64,000 nucleotides of DNA from Oscillatoriales cyanobacterium (GTDB taxonomy: Bacteria; Cyanobacteriota; Cyanobacteriia; Cyanobacteriales; Microcoleaceae): positions 20,101-84,100 of the forward strand of contig RDXX01000054.1 of assembly GCA_004292955.1 (NCBI GenBank), in the 5' to 3' direction. The position numbers and the translations under genes were made by a program. Positions 44,453-53,226 of this stretch are shown in pieces. Each line of letters begins with the position of its first letter. Within the stretch, counting starts at the first letter, position 1. The notes below the pieces were generated by a model. That model did not search any database. It was not told where the DNA came from and worked only from the letters and a program-made list of their open reading frames with translations.

Positions 44453-45388
44453 ATGGAAAAAGCAAACAAGGGTCGCGGGTTGATTACTGTAGTGGTAGTG
44501 CTTGCGCTCATCGCTTTTGTGGGATTTTCTCTGGTTCCAATTTTGGACAGTATTCTCAAGGGCAATCAAGCGCAAAGTCGATCGACTCCAACGCCAACTC
44601 AGACAGCCGCATCTAACGATAAGCAATCGCAGTTGCTGCAAGATCAGGTGAGAGGGTATGAATTGGTTTTGCAGCGGGAACCTGACAATGTAACGGCTTT
44701 GCGGGGACTTTTGCAGGTACGGCTGGAGTTGATCGGACAAGGAGTGGGGGCGATCAAGGATGTGGTGCCGACGTTGGAAAAGTTGGCTAAACTGAATCCT
44801 GAAACTACGGAATACGGGATTTTGCTGGCTCAGGCGAAGGAACGCACGGGCGATCGCGAAGGGGCTGCTGGGGCCTATCGGTCAATTTTAGCGTCTAAGC
44901 CTGGGGAAATTAAGGCTTTGCAGGGGTTGGTGAATTTGCTGTTGGTGCAACAACGGCCCGAAGCTGCGATCGGACTGCTGCAAGATACGCTGAAGGCTGC
45001 TCCGAGTGCGAATCAGGCGAAACCGGGAAGTATTGATGTAACTTCAGTGCAGTTGATTTTGGGACAGGTTTATGCTATGCAGAAGCGCTACCCAGAGGCG
45101 ATCGCGATTTACGACGAATCGGCTAAGGCGAATCCGAAAGATTTTCGTCCGACGTTAGCTCATGCGATCGTGTTGAAGGAACAGGGCAAAACAGACGAAG
45201 CAAAAACGCTGTTTGATAAAGCTACTGAGTTAGCTCCACCTAACTATAAAGATCAAATCAATCAGTTAGCTAGCGGCACTCCTTCGCCTTCTCCTGCGGC
45301 AGAAAAAGCGAGTCCCGATCCTGCTGCTTCTCCCAGTCCAGAACCGTCAAGTTCTCCCAGTCCAGAAGGTGCGCTACCGAAACCTTAA
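44453..45388 (+). CDS. Membrane-anchored TPR protein
   Basis: A 311-residue protein with one N-terminal transmembrane segment (LITVVVVLALIAFVGFSLVP) followed by about five TPR units between residues 60 and 255 (YELVLQREPDNVTALRGLLQ; AIAIYDESAKANPKDFRPTL) and a Pro/Ser tail of SPSPEP repeats. It is probably a scaffold on the far side of the cytoplasmic or thylakoid membrane. It is a longer relative of the protein at 23524. Confidence 0.83.
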   Translation: MEKANKGRGLITVVVVLALIAFVGFSLVPILDSILKGNQAQSRSTPTPTQTAASNDKQSQLLQDQVRGYELVLQREPDNVTALRGLLQVRLELIGQGVGAIKDVVPTLEKLAKLNPETTEYGILLAQAKERTGDREGAAGAYRSILASKPGEIKALQGLVNLLLVQQRPEAAIGLLQDTLKAAPSANQAKPGSIDVTSVQLILGQVYAMQKRYPEAIAIYDESAKANPKDFRPTLAHAIVLKEQGKTDEAKTLFDKATELAPPNYKDQINQLASGTPSPSPAAEKASPDPAASPSPEPSSSPSPEGALPKP

Positions 45389-45522
45389 GGACATTTGTAG
45401 GGGCGGTACGAAGAGTTTCCGCCCCACGATTTTGAGTGAAAAATTTGATACTTTTAACTCAAAACTTCTTATTTTATTCCGAATTACAGATTAGAGAGTA
45501 TCCGCAAAAATAACGATTATAA

Positions 45523-45584
45523 GGTTTGTAGTGAGGACTTCAGTCCGCATCAATTTCTGCGGACTGAAGTCCTCACTACGAACC
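45523..45584. repeat. Palindromic repeat GTAGTGAGGACT (copy 2)
   Basis: Arms GGTTTGTAGTGAGGACTTCA and complement, with TCCGCA/TGCGGA extending the stem. It lies 43 bases upstream of a Uma2 gene, as in copy 1 at 37588. Confidence 0.75.
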
Positions 45585-45627
45585 TAGGACATGATATTAT
45601 GAATTAAGTCAGACCTCGGAGGGAATT

Positions 45628-46539
45628 ATGACCCAAAGCGTTGACCGCGTTGTTCTACCTCCTGCTTTTCCAGACCACACTCAATTACCAGAGTCGGATG
45701 GTACTTTTGTGAAGAATTTCCAGGAGCATCCACAAAGTTTAATTTTAACAGATTCGATCGGCCCGATTTTGCAGCAGCGGCATCCTGACGGACAATATGC
45801 GATCGGTCAAGACTGCGGCATTTATTGGCGAGAAACCGAGCCACCGGAAAAAGGTGCAGAAGCTCCTGATTGGTTTTACGTTCCTAATGTACCTCCTAAT
45901 ATTGATGGTCAAATTCGCCGTTCTTACGTGCTGTGGCGGGAACACATAGCACCGTTAATCGCGTTAGAATTTGCGAGCGGGAATGGCGATGAAGAGCGCG
46001 ATCGCACTCCGTTGTCTCGCACTGATGAAGGGGTAATCACGAAACCTGGCAAGTTTTGGGCTTACGAGCGGGTGATGCGAATTCCCTATTACGGCATCTA
46101 TGAAATTAACAGTGGCAGATTAGAAGTTTATCGGTTGATTGACGGGTATTATCAACTGTTAGAACTGAATCAGCGCGGTCATTTTGCGATCGCACCTTTA
46201 GGCGTAGAATTGGGACTTTGGCAAGGCAGTTATCAAAATCAAACCATGCTTTGGCTGCGTTGGTGGGATGAGGAAGGTAATTTGCTGTTGATTGGCGATG
46301 AAAGAGCTCAATTGGAGAGATTGCGAGGGGAACAACAACGGGAAAGAGCCGAACAAGAAAGATTGCGAGCCGAACAAGAAAGATTGCGAGCTGACAGTGC
46401 AGAGCAGGCACGACAAGCTGAATTTCAGGCAAGAAGGGCTGCAATTCCCCGGTTGTTGGGAATGGGTTTGAGTGCCGAACAGGTGGCGGAGGCGTTAAGT
46501 TTATCTGTCGAAGAAGTTAGGGAGGATGGTGGAGAGTGA
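45628..46539 (+). CDS. Uma2-family protein with helical C terminus
   Basis: Intact 303-residue form of the longer Uma2 subgroup whose other member at 19180 is broken. It has DWFYVPNVPPNIDGQIRRSY, APLIALEFASGNGDEERDRT, KFWAYERVMRIPYYGIYEIN and LRWWDEEGNLL. The last 80 residues are a charged helix (REQQRERAEQERLRAEQE type) ending in a predicted small helical domain (LSAEQVAEALSLSVEEVRED). It starts at the ATG at 45628 behind GGAGGG. Confidence 0.85.
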   Translation: MTQSVDRVVLPPAFPDHTQLPESDGTFVKNFQEHPQSLILTDSIGPILQQRHPDGQYAIGQDCGIYWRETEPPEKGAEAPDWFYVPNVPPNIDGQIRRSYVLWREHIAPLIALEFASGNGDEERDRTPLSRTDEGVITKPGKFWAYERVMRIPYYGIYEINSGRLEVYRLIDGYYQLLELNQRGHFAIAPLGVELGLWQGSYQNQTMLWLRWWDEEGNLLLIGDERAQLERLRGEQQRERAEQERLRAEQERLRADSAEQARQAEFQARRAAIPRLLGMGLSAEQVAEALSLSVEEVREDGGE

Positions 46540-46617
46540 GATAGTGGAGGGAAATTGGGGAAAAGGGCGATCGATCTTGAATTTGCTAGGAAGCGATCGC
46601 AACCAATGACAGTAGCA

Positions 46618-46824
46618 CTAACTTTCTGACTCCGCAGGCCCAGCAACAGACTTGGCTCTCCCTAAACGATAAGCTGTGAGAGGACTATTCCGAATATCTG
46701 CTTCTATCTGGGCAATCAGTTCATCAAGTGCAAAATTAAGACTATCAAACTGCCGACAGACTTCGCGCATTTTAGCAACTGTCTGCTTTACTTTTTCGGG
46801 TTCTGGTTGCGGTTGTTGAGTCAT
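46618..46824 (-). CDS. Small protein, third gene of an overlapping operon
   Basis: 68 residues from the ATG at 46824, which overlaps the stop of the previous gene as ATGA. The sequence is charged and helical (VKQTVAKMREVCRQFDSLNF), with no transmembrane segment and no family I recognise. Its overlap suggests translational coupling with the two genes before it. Confidence 0.6.
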   Translation of the reverse strand: MTQQPQPEPEKVKQTVAKMREVCRQFDSLNFALDELIAQIEADIRNSPLTAYRLGRAKSVAGPAESES

Positions 46825-47165
46825 AGTAGGTTCCAATCACTTTTAGCTTCTCGGACAGTAGCTTCTCCGGCCTCGGCTGTAGCTTCAGCTTGTTCTATCG
46901 TTTGAGTCAGTAGTTCTATGGTAGCAGTAGGAGCGATCGGCTGAAATTCCGAAATTCGCAGGAGCAGGTTAGAAAGGCGAGAATAAGAAGAAGTAGCTCG
47001 TTCTCTAATGTTTGTCAATTGTTCTAGCACAGAAGCAGTTGCCTCCGTTTCTCCAAATATTTCAAAAACAGATAGTTCAGTCGCTCCCGCTTGATTGATT
47101 AGCTGCACCAGTCGGCGCTGTAATTCTAGGATAATTGTAATAGTTCTATCGGGCAAATCAGCCAT
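46821..47165 (-). CDS. Helical protein of unknown function, second gene of the operon
   Basis: 114 residues from the ATG at 47165, overlapping the upstream stop (ATGGCTGA). The sequence is almost wholly helical (DRTITIILELQRRLVQLINQ; TIELLTQTIEQAEATAEAGE), with no cysteines and no catalytic motif that I can see. A longer frame to 47279 is not used, because it runs inside the first gene. It is too unlike RelE/ParE to be called a toxin. Confidence 0.65.
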   Translation of the reverse strand: MADLPDRTITIILELQRRLVQLINQAGATELSVFEIFGETEATASVLEQLTNIRERATSSYSRLSNLLLRISEFQPIAPTATIELLTQTIEQAEATAEAGEATVREAKSDWNLL

Positions 47166-47403
47166 GAACTTTCTCCTCACTATCATCCAACTCCGCCATA
47201 AAATCGGCGGCAGAACAAAATTTAACATTTCCCTCAGCATACTCTTGACGAACTTCTGCCACCTCCTTGAGTAATTCATTGCGTCGCTGTTGTCGCAGAC
47301 GATTTTGAAGAATATCTAGAAGCATGGCTTGATCTTCTAGTGATAAAACTTCTACAGCTTCAAGAGCTTGCTGGAATTGAGATGTCTGTGTCGTTTTACT
47401 CAT
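47158..47403 (-). CDS. Antitoxin-like small protein, first gene of the operon
   Basis: 81 residues from MSKTTQTSQFQQALEAVEVL at 47403. The pattern (SLEDQAMLLDILQNRLRQQR, then a turn and FMAELDD) resembles the small antitoxins usually found before RelE-type toxins in cyanobacteria. Here the following gene is not RelE-like. The stop overlaps the start of the next gene by eight bases. Confidence 0.7.
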   Translation of the reverse strand: MSKTTQTSQFQQALEAVEVLSLEDQAMLLDILQNRLRQQRRNELLKEVAEVRQEYAEGNVKFCSAADFMAELDDSEEKVHG

Positions 47404-47481
47404 ATATAGCACTTCTAGGGGAGGTGAGGTATAGCTAGAACGTCTAAAAGCCTTACGCTACAAGCCCTAACCATTTAGTAA

Positions 47482-47547
47482 GTAGGGTGCGTCAGCCATT
47501 TGGTAATTAGGTAACAAACAAAATTTATTTAGGGCTGACACACCCTA
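47482..47547. repeat. Short TAGGGTGCGTCA element
   Basis: A 66-base version of the element at 3111, with GTAGGGTGCGTCA at its left and TGACACACCCTA at its right. It lies between the antitoxin-like operon and the flavoprotein gene. Confidence 0.55.
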
Positions 47548-47551
47548 TAAA

Positions 47552-49279
47552 TCAATACTTCCGCTCCTGCGGCTCAAACATCGTAATCGCCACCGGCATA
47601 TAAGCCAAATCAATCCCCGCAGGCGAATAATAGGCCAGCGTATGCTTCAAGAACTTCTCATCATCCCGCTGCAAAAAATCTTCCCGCGAATGAGCGCCCC
47701 GACTTTCCTGACGGTTAAAAGCCGAAGTTAAAATCATTTTCCCCACAATTATCAAACTCCGCAATTCCAAAGCTTCCACAATTTCCGTATTCCAAGATTT
47801 ACCCTTGTCGTCTAAGTAAACTTCTTGATATTGTTTTTCCAATTCCTCCAATTTATGCAAACCTTCCTGCATCAATTCGGCGCTGCGAAATACTCCGCAA
47901 TACTCAGTCATCGTATCTTGGAACTTTTGCCTAATTTGGTTAATTCGGTATTGTCCGGGACGGTCTACAAGTGCTTGAATTTGCTCTTGCGCTTCCTGGA
48001 TGTAACGCTGTTCGTCTACTGCGGGTAACTTGCGATTTTGGACAAATTGTGCTATTGTCGCGCCAGTAACTTTGCCGTAAACTACACATTCTAAGAGCGA
48101 ATTGCTGCCCAAACGGTTAGCGCCGTGAACTGACACGCAAGCTGCTTCGCCGGCCGCAAAGAAACCGTCTACCAAACTGTCAGCACTGCTGCGAACTTGT
48201 CCGCCAATATTCGTTGGAATTCCCCCCATTGAATAGTGAGCCGTAGGACGCACTGGCATCGGCTGGTCTACGGCATCAATTCCTAGCAAGCGGTGCGCTT
48301 CTTCCCAAGCAAAAGGTATTTTGCTCATGATTTTTTCGCGTCCCATGTGCCGCAAATCGAGGTAGATAAAGGGGCCGCCTGCACTACCATCGAGATTAAT
48401 GCCTCTACCTGCACGAATTTCTAAGGAAATCGATCGCGATGTAATGTCCCTGGGCGCTAATTCCATCCGCGACGGGGCATAATTCGCCATAAATCGATCG
48501 CCCTCCGAATTAATCAAATAAGCCCCTTCACCCCGTACAGCTTCTGAAATCAACACTCCCACCGGATACAAACCAGTCGGATGAAACTGCACAAACTCCA
48601 TATCTTCCAGCGGCAATCCAGCCATCGCCGCCATCGCCAAACCGTCTCCAGTCGAGGCGTAATCGTTCGAGGTGGTGTTGTAAACTCGACCGTAACCCCC
48701 CGTAGCAAACATCACCGCCTTAGCGCGCACGACGGCAATTTCGCCGTCTATCAGGTTAAACATAACTACGCCCTTGGCTTGGCCTGCTTCCAAAATCAGG
48801 CGCGTGACATACCACTCCTGATAGATGTGAACTCCACAACGGCGCAGATTGTTGACTAATTCGTGGAGGATGGCGTGACCGGTTTTGTCGGCGGCGTAGC
48901 AGGTGCGGCGGTGGGAATGTCCGCCGAAAGCGCGCTGGGCAATTCTGCCGTCTGGGAGGCGCGAAAACAGGACTCCCATGTGCTCTAAATCGATGATGAC
49001 ACCGGGTGCTTCGCGGGTGAGGATTTCTACGGCGTCTTGGTCGGCTAAATAGTCTGAACCTTTTACTGTGTCGAAGGCGTGGGCTTTCCAACTGTCATCT
49101 GGATCGACATTTTGCAGGCTGGAGGCCATGCCGCCTTGGGCTGCGACGGAGTGCGATCGAATCGGGTGAGTTTTGGCAACAACAGCTACCTTTAAACTTG
49201 GGTCAGTCCGGGCAATTTCTACGGCTGCGCGGCAACCTGCTAAACCGCCGCCAACTATTATCACGTCGTGTTCTAGCAT
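47552..49279 (-). CDS. sdhA: Succinate dehydrogenase/fumarate reductase flavoprotein subunit
   Basis: The 575-residue protein has the FAD Rossmann start [19 protein letters not shown], the covalent-FAD His region [13 protein letters not shown], substrate motifs [18 protein letters not shown] and [11 protein letters not shown], and a C terminus with [19 protein letters not shown]. It oxidises succinate at the membrane with an iron-sulfur subunit (SdhB). Neither SdhB nor a membrane anchor is adjacent, which is usual for cyanobacteria. Fumarate reductase is the alternative name for the same family. Confidence 0.94.
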   Translation of the reverse strand: MLEHDVIIVGGGLAGCRAAVEIARTDPSLKVAVVAKTHPIRSHSVAAQGGMASSLQNVDPDDSWKAHAFDTVKGSDYLADQDAVEILTREAPGVIIDLEHMGVLFSRLPDGRIAQRAFGGHSHRRTCYAADKTGHAILHELVNNLRRCGVHIYQEWYVTRLILEAGQAKGVVMFNLIDGEIAVVRAKAVMFATGGYGRVYNTTSNDYASTGDGLAMAAMAGLPLEDMEFVQFHPTGLYPVGVLISEAVRGEGAYLINSEGDRFMANYAPSRMELAPRDITSRSISLEIRAGRGINLDGSAGGPFIYLDLRHMGREKIMSKIPFAWEEAHRLLGIDAVDQPMPVRPTAHYSMGGIPTNIGGQVRSSADSLVDGFFAAGEAACVSVHGANRLGSNSLLECVVYGKVTGATIAQFVQNRKLPAVDEQRYIQEAQEQIQALVDRPGQYRINQIRQKFQDTMTEYCGVFRSAELMQEGLHKLEELEKQYQEVYLDDKGKSWNTEIVEALELRSLIIVGKMILTSAFNRQESRGAHSREDFLQRDDEKFLKHTLAYYSPAGIDLAYMPVAITMFEPQERKY

Positions 49280-49324
49280 TGTTTTTTAATTATTTTGAGT
49301 GTTCTGCTCAACTTATGGTGACGC

Positions 49325-49368
49325 AAAAAAAAACTTCCTACCAAAAGATCGGGAAGTTTTTTAACTTT
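49325..49368 (-). terminator. Terminator-like hairpin AACTTCC/GGAAGTT
   Basis: AAAAAACTTCC and GGAAGTTTTTT enclose a loop containing CAAAAGATC. With A and T runs on both sides it would work on either strand; it lies downstream of the small membrane-protein gene. Confidence 0.7.
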
Positions 49369-49409
49369 TGATTTTAATCGAAAATCAAAATCTAAAATTT
49401 CAAATTCGA

Positions 49410-49724
49410 CTAGCCGACGCTTTCGACAGACCTTTGATGGGACTGATTTCCCGTTGCAGAAGGTTGATCTTCGGTGGCGGGGTCTACAGAAAGCACTTCT
49501 ATGTTATTGAGTAGAGTTGTCACGAAAGCAAACAGCAAGAATGGCAGAGACAGCACTAAAATCAAGCCAACTGTAGCCAAGGCGTAGATTTGGCGGGCGC
49601 TGCTCCAGAGGGCGAGTGCGGACGCTAGACTCAGGAAGATGACTATCAGCCAAACAATGATTTGACCGTAAATGTCGCCAAAGGTGAGGGTACATTTAAG
49701 GCGATAGTTGTGAATGTTATCCAT
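49410..49724 (-). CDS. Small membrane protein of unknown function
   Basis: 104 residues with two clear transmembrane segments (IIVWLIVIFLSLASALALW and TVGLILVLSLPFLLFAFVTT) and a hydrophilic C terminus rich in Ser, Gln and Thr. It has the composition of a conserved cyanobacterial protein, but I do not know the family. It is followed by a terminator-like hairpin and then sdhA on the same strand. Confidence 0.65.
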   Translation of the reverse strand: MDNIHNYRLKCTLTFGDIYGQIIVWLIVIFLSLASALALWSSARQIYALATVGLILVLSLPFLLFAFVTTLLNNIEVLSVDPATEDQPSATGNQSHQRSVESVG

Positions 49725-50106
49725 TGATGCCTCGGGAGATTGCTATTACGACTTGTCGAAAAATACTTTGACAGTGCGTCAATGCCCACTGTGAATTTAT
49801 AATTTTAGCTGCTACAACTTGGTTTTGGCGTTCTTTTAAACATTTTTATAGAAGTTTGCAACAAGACTTTATAAAATTTTACTTCTGACTGGGAAATTTT
49901 ACCAAACCAGACTTAGGCACTCCGACAAAGAAACTGGGTTTTTTACTGTTTTGGCGCCTGTAACGAGTCTTTTCGCAAAAACCTGGTTTCTGACCCCCCG
50001 TGCGTGCAGGACTACGACAGAAAGGCACAAGGGGAAAGTATACTTTTTGACCGATCGCGATTTTTGTAAAGTAATGTTAAGCTGCATGGGTATGGAATCA
50101 ACCTTT

Positions 50107-50242
50107 TCCAGAAAGAATTGGTTGAAAGCCGGAACCCGGAGCGGGAGAAATGAAAATCAGACTATTCATTACTCCAATCCTCGGACTTAAGGGTAGAGGT
50201 CGCTCTCCTTCGGTCAACTGTCAACTGTCAACTGTCAACTGT
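50107..50242. repeat. Dispersed conserved repeat ending in TCAACTG array (copy 3)
   Basis: Third copy of the unit at 3311 and 6420, again beginning CCAGAAAGAATTGGTTGAAA and ending in TCAACTG heptamers. It ends 28 bases before the acyltransferase start codon. The rest of the interval from 49725 has GAAACTGGGTTTT-type repeats and no gene. Confidence 0.75.
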
Positions 50243-50270
50243 TGAAAGCGTTTTACCTGTGTTTTAGCCC

Positions 50271-50996
50271 ATGTCTTCCGATCGCACATTAATGATTTCG
50301 CGCTGTTTCCTGGCTGGTGTGGGAACGCAGATGTTTGTACACCACCAGCAGCGGATTCCGCAAGAAAGTCCGGTACTGGTGGTGAGCAATCACCGCAGTT
50401 TCTTAGATCCTTTGGTGCTGACAGCAGCGTTGGGTCGATCGATCCGGTTTGCTTGTCATCACTACATGGGTCAAGTTCCGGTGATTCGGGAAGTTGTCAC
50501 GAGTTTTGGGGCTTTCCCCTTGGAAGCACCGGAGCACCGACAGCAACATTTTTTCGCTCAAGCGACGGCGCTGCTACAAGACAGGGAGATGGTGGGGGTG
50601 TTTCCTGAGGGTGCAGAACCGATGGTGAACTTTACTCAACCCAATACCATCGGGAAGTTTCAGCGGGGATTTGCTCATTTGGCTTTGCGGGCGCCGGTGC
50701 GGGATTTGGCGGTATTGCCGGTGGCGATTGCTTCGATGGAGGAAAAGTCGGTGCGATCGGGTTTACCGCTGAAGTTGCTGAGTTTGTTCGATCCTTCCGA
50801 ACCGTTGTTCGATCGCGCTGGGTGGCATCCTGTGATAGTTTATCAACGAGTTAATATTTTAATCGGCCGCCCTTACTGGATTACAGTCGATCGACAGCAG
50901 CAGTATCGAGGCAAAAAAGCCAAAGCAGTTGTGGCTGAACTTACAGAGCACTGTCAGGGGGAAATTGCACAATTACTCGATCGAGGGTGTGTTTAA
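50271..50996 (+). CDS. 1-acyl-glycerol-3-phosphate acyltransferase-like protein (PlsC family)
   Basis: A 241-residue acyltransferase with the HX4D motif NHRSFLDPLVL near residue 40, the FPEGAEP motif near residue 108, and GKFQRGFAHLAL. It is a membrane-associated enzyme of phospholipid synthesis or a related acyl transfer. An alpha/beta hydrolase lies 350 bases downstream on the same strand. The two together resemble the domains of plant phytyl ester synthases. A CAGTTGA array follows at once. Confidence 0.88.
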   Translation: MSSDRTLMISRCFLAGVGTQMFVHHQQRIPQESPVLVVSNHRSFLDPLVLTAALGRSIRFACHHYMGQVPVIREVVTSFGAFPLEAPEHRQQHFFAQATALLQDREMVGVFPEGAEPMVNFTQPNTIGKFQRGFAHLALRAPVRDLAVLPVAIASMEEKSVRSGLPLKLLSLFDPSEPLFDRAGWHPVIVYQRVNILIGRPYWITVDRQQQYRGKKAKAVVAELTEHCQGEIAQLLDRGCV

Positions 50997-51335
50997 GTCA
51001 GTTGACAGTTGACAGTTGACAGTTGACAGTTGATAGTTGACAGTTGACAGTTGACAGTTGACAGTTGATAGTTGACAGTTGACAGTTGACAGTTGATAGT
51101 TGACAGTTGACAGTTGACAGTTGACAGTTGTAAAAATGAGCAATAAATTACCAATTACCAATTGCCAATTGCCAATTGCGACCCTTCGGCTTCGCGAGCA
51201 AGATTACCAATCACCAATTACCAATTACCAATTACCAATTACCAATTACTAATTACCAATTACCAATTACCAATTACCAATTACCAATTACCAATTACCA
51301 ACTACCAATTACCAATTACCAACTACCAATTACCA
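50996..51335. repeat. Double heptamer arrays (CAGTTGA then ACCAATT)
   Basis: About 130 bases of CAGTTGA/TAGTTGA heptamers (to 51128) and about 200 bases of ACCAATT heptamers (51140-51335). They fill the whole gap between the acyltransferase and the hydrolase and make an artificial open frame leading into the hydrolase. Confidence 0.9.
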
Positions 51336-51349
51336 GATTAAGTTTAATC

Positions 51350-52165
51350 ATGCCAACTGCTAACAATAAGGTTCGTTTTCTCAGCCCGAAACCGCCCAAA
51401 CCCGATCGCCCTTTATTTGTATTTCTGCCCGGTATGGACGGGGGAGGTTTGCTGCTGCGATCGCAAATTCCTAAATTAGCTCCGCATTTCGACATTCGCT
51501 GCTTAGCTATACCGGCCGACGACATGGCTAGCTGGGAGGTACTGGTTAAGGAAACAATTGCCTTAATTGAAGCAGAAAAGAAAGCCAATCAGCGGCCAGT
51601 TTATCTGTGCGGCGAGTCATTTGGGGGCTGTTTAGCGATAAAAGTTGTTTTAGAAGCTCCCCAATTGTGCGATCGACTAATTTTAGTTAATCCAGCTTCT
51701 TCATTCCGACAACAGCCTTGGGTGCAGTGGGGTTCTCACCTGACTCAGTGGCTGCCGGCGAATCTTTATCCGCTGTCGGTAATCGGTCTGTTGCCGATAT
51801 TAGCATCCTTAGGAAAGATTGGGCGGGACGATCGGCGAGCTTTGCTCGAAGCGATGCAAGCGGTACCGCAAAATACGTCTGTGTGGAGATTGGCGTTAGT
51901 GCGATCGTTTAATGTGGATGAAAATCAGTTGCGTGCGATCGAACAGCCGACGTTAGTAATTGCTAGCGGAGCCGATCGGCTGCTGCCTTCTATGGCAGAA
52001 GCGAAGCTTTTAGTCAAGGTAATTCCGAATCCTGAAATGGTGATGCTGGCTAATAGCGGTCATGCTTGTTTGTTGGAAACTGATGTTGACCTTTACGCAA
52101 TTATGCAAGCTCGCAATTTTTTGGCAGAATCAGAAGAATATTTATCATTAGTCAGGAGTCATTAG
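51350..52165 (+). CDS. Alpha/beta hydrolase resembling the PES N-terminal domain
   Basis: 271 residues from ATG 51350; a longer frame to 51176 is heptamer array and is not used. It reads FVFLPGMDGGGLLLRSQIPK, with nucleophile elbow CGESFGGCLA (Ser), acid SGADRLLPS (Asp) and base NSGHACLLE (His). The layout and the LPGMDGGG start match the hydrolase half of plant phytyl ester synthases. Here it may move acyl groups with the neighbouring PlsC protein, but that is inference. Confidence 0.85.
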   Translation: MPTANNKVRFLSPKPPKPDRPLFVFLPGMDGGGLLLRSQIPKLAPHFDIRCLAIPADDMASWEVLVKETIALIEAEKKANQRPVYLCGESFGGCLAIKVVLEAPQLCDRLILVNPASSFRQQPWVQWGSHLTQWLPANLYPLSVIGLLPILASLGKIGRDDRRALLEAMQAVPQNTSVWRLALVRSFNVDENQLRAIEQPTLVIASGADRLLPSMAEAKLLVKVIPNPEMVMLANSGHACLLETDVDLYAIMQARNFLAESEEYLSLVRSH

Positions 52166-52175
52166 TGAGCAGTCA

Positions 52176-52546
52176 GGGAGCATCTCATTTTTGTATTTTT
52201 TTTTAGTGCGAGCGTCCCCGCTCGCGAGCTATATTAAGACTCGCGAGCTATATTAAGACTCGCGAGCTATATTAAGACTCGCGAGCTATATTAAGACTCG
52301 CGAGCTATCTTAAGACTCGCGAGCTATCTTAAAGACTCGCGAGCTATATTAAGACTCGCGAGCTATATTATTAAGACTCGCGAGCTATATTAAGACTCGC
52401 GAGCTATATTATTAAGACTCGCGAGCTATATTAAGACTCGCGAGCTATCTTAAGACTCGCGAGCTATATTAAGACTCGCGAGCTATATTAAGACTCGCGA
52501 GCTATATTAAGACTCGCGAGCTATCTTAAGACTCGCGAGCTATCTT
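52176..52546. repeat. Hairpin MITE left half fused to a 19-bp tandem array
   Basis: It starts with GGGAGCATCTCATTTTTG and the GCGAGCGTCCCCGCTCGCGAGC hairpin of the MITE family, but the right half is missing. In its place stand about 17 copies of a 19-base unit, ACTCGCGAGCTATATTAAG (variants TATCTT, and 20- and 22-base forms), each with the palindrome CTCGCGAG. The array runs into the 3' end of the next gene. There are no unique spacers, so it is not CRISPR. Confidence 0.88.
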
Positions 52547-53053
52547 AATAATCTTGCGCTCGTCTATCAAAAAAGGCTCTAAAGTGCTGGTTTTGGTGTT
52601 ATTTTCAGCGCAGGAAAATGCTCTTTGACTTTGAATATCTTCTTGAGGAAAATACAAGTTAAATTGGCGCTGACCTTCTTGAAATTTACCAATTACTTGC
52701 CAGCAATCTCCGGCGGAACTCATGCCAGCAACGGGGAGTTTTTGCTTGGTCAAACTCACATCTAAATCCTTAACGCCCTGCTTGGTCAAAGCAGTTTGCA
52801 AGGCGGGCAAATAATCTTGTTGAATAAATTCCGCAAAGGGCTTGTCTTCAACAGCAGGTGCTTTTTCCTTTTTAGCTTTAGCTGGGGGCTTGTCACCGTC
52901 TGGCTTGGCGGCCGCTTTTTTAGCAGCGGGCGCAGGCTTGTCAGCGCTGGGGATGTCGCTGGTTTCCGGAGTGTCGGAACTCGGAGCGTTTTCAGCAGAA
53001 AGGGCCTCTGTTTCGGCTTCGCCTGCTGCTGGATTTTTCGGTTCTTCTGCCAT
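52526..53053 (-). CDS. DUF2996-family protein with 3' end replaced by a tandem array
   Basis: 175 residues: an acidic/Ala/Lys/Pro-rich N terminus (to about residue 78) followed by a DUF2996-type domain, PFAEFIQQDYLPALQTALTK through CWQVIGKFQEGQRQFNLYF. DUF2996 proteins are cyanobacterial and usually continue about 25 residues after the LIDERK motif. Here that motif is followed by IIKIARES and a stop, and these last codons are read from the 19-bp array. I infer a C-terminal truncation with an array-supplied stop; whether it is functional is open. The name is from memory of the family. Confidence 0.75.
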   Translation of the reverse strand: MAEEPKNPAAGEAETEALSAENAPSSDTPETSDIPSADKPAPAAKKAAAKPDGDKPPAKAKKEKAPAVEDKPFAEFIQQDYLPALQTALTKQGVKDLDVSLTKQKLPVAGMSSAGDCWQVIGKFQEGQRQFNLYFPQEDIQSQRAFSCAENNTKTSTLEPFLIDERKIIKIARES

Positions 53054-53083
53054 TGGTGCTTCCTTTTAAAAAGTGATGAGTAG

Positions 53084-53222
53084 AGGAGTCAGGAGTCAGG
53101 AGTCAGTAGTTGTTTGTTGGTTGTTATTTGTTGTTAGTTTTAGTTGTTGTTTCTAATAACCAATAACTAATAACCAATAACTACTAACCGATGACTACTG
53201 ACTAATGACTGAGGACTATGCT
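53084..53222. repeat. Mixed heptamer tracts
   Basis: Short runs of GAGTCAG, TTGTTGG/TTGTTAG and AATAACC/AATAACT heptamers, decayed versions of the arrays elsewhere in the window. No gene is present. Confidence 0.6.
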
Positions 53223-53226
53223 TATT

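Noticed and set aside
51176..51349. N-terminal extension of the hydrolase
   Set aside because: The codons are an ACCAATT heptamer array, open only because the heptamer has no stop.
52220..52546. Possible CRISPR array
   Set aside because: The 19-base units are directly joined, with no unique spacers and no cas genes.
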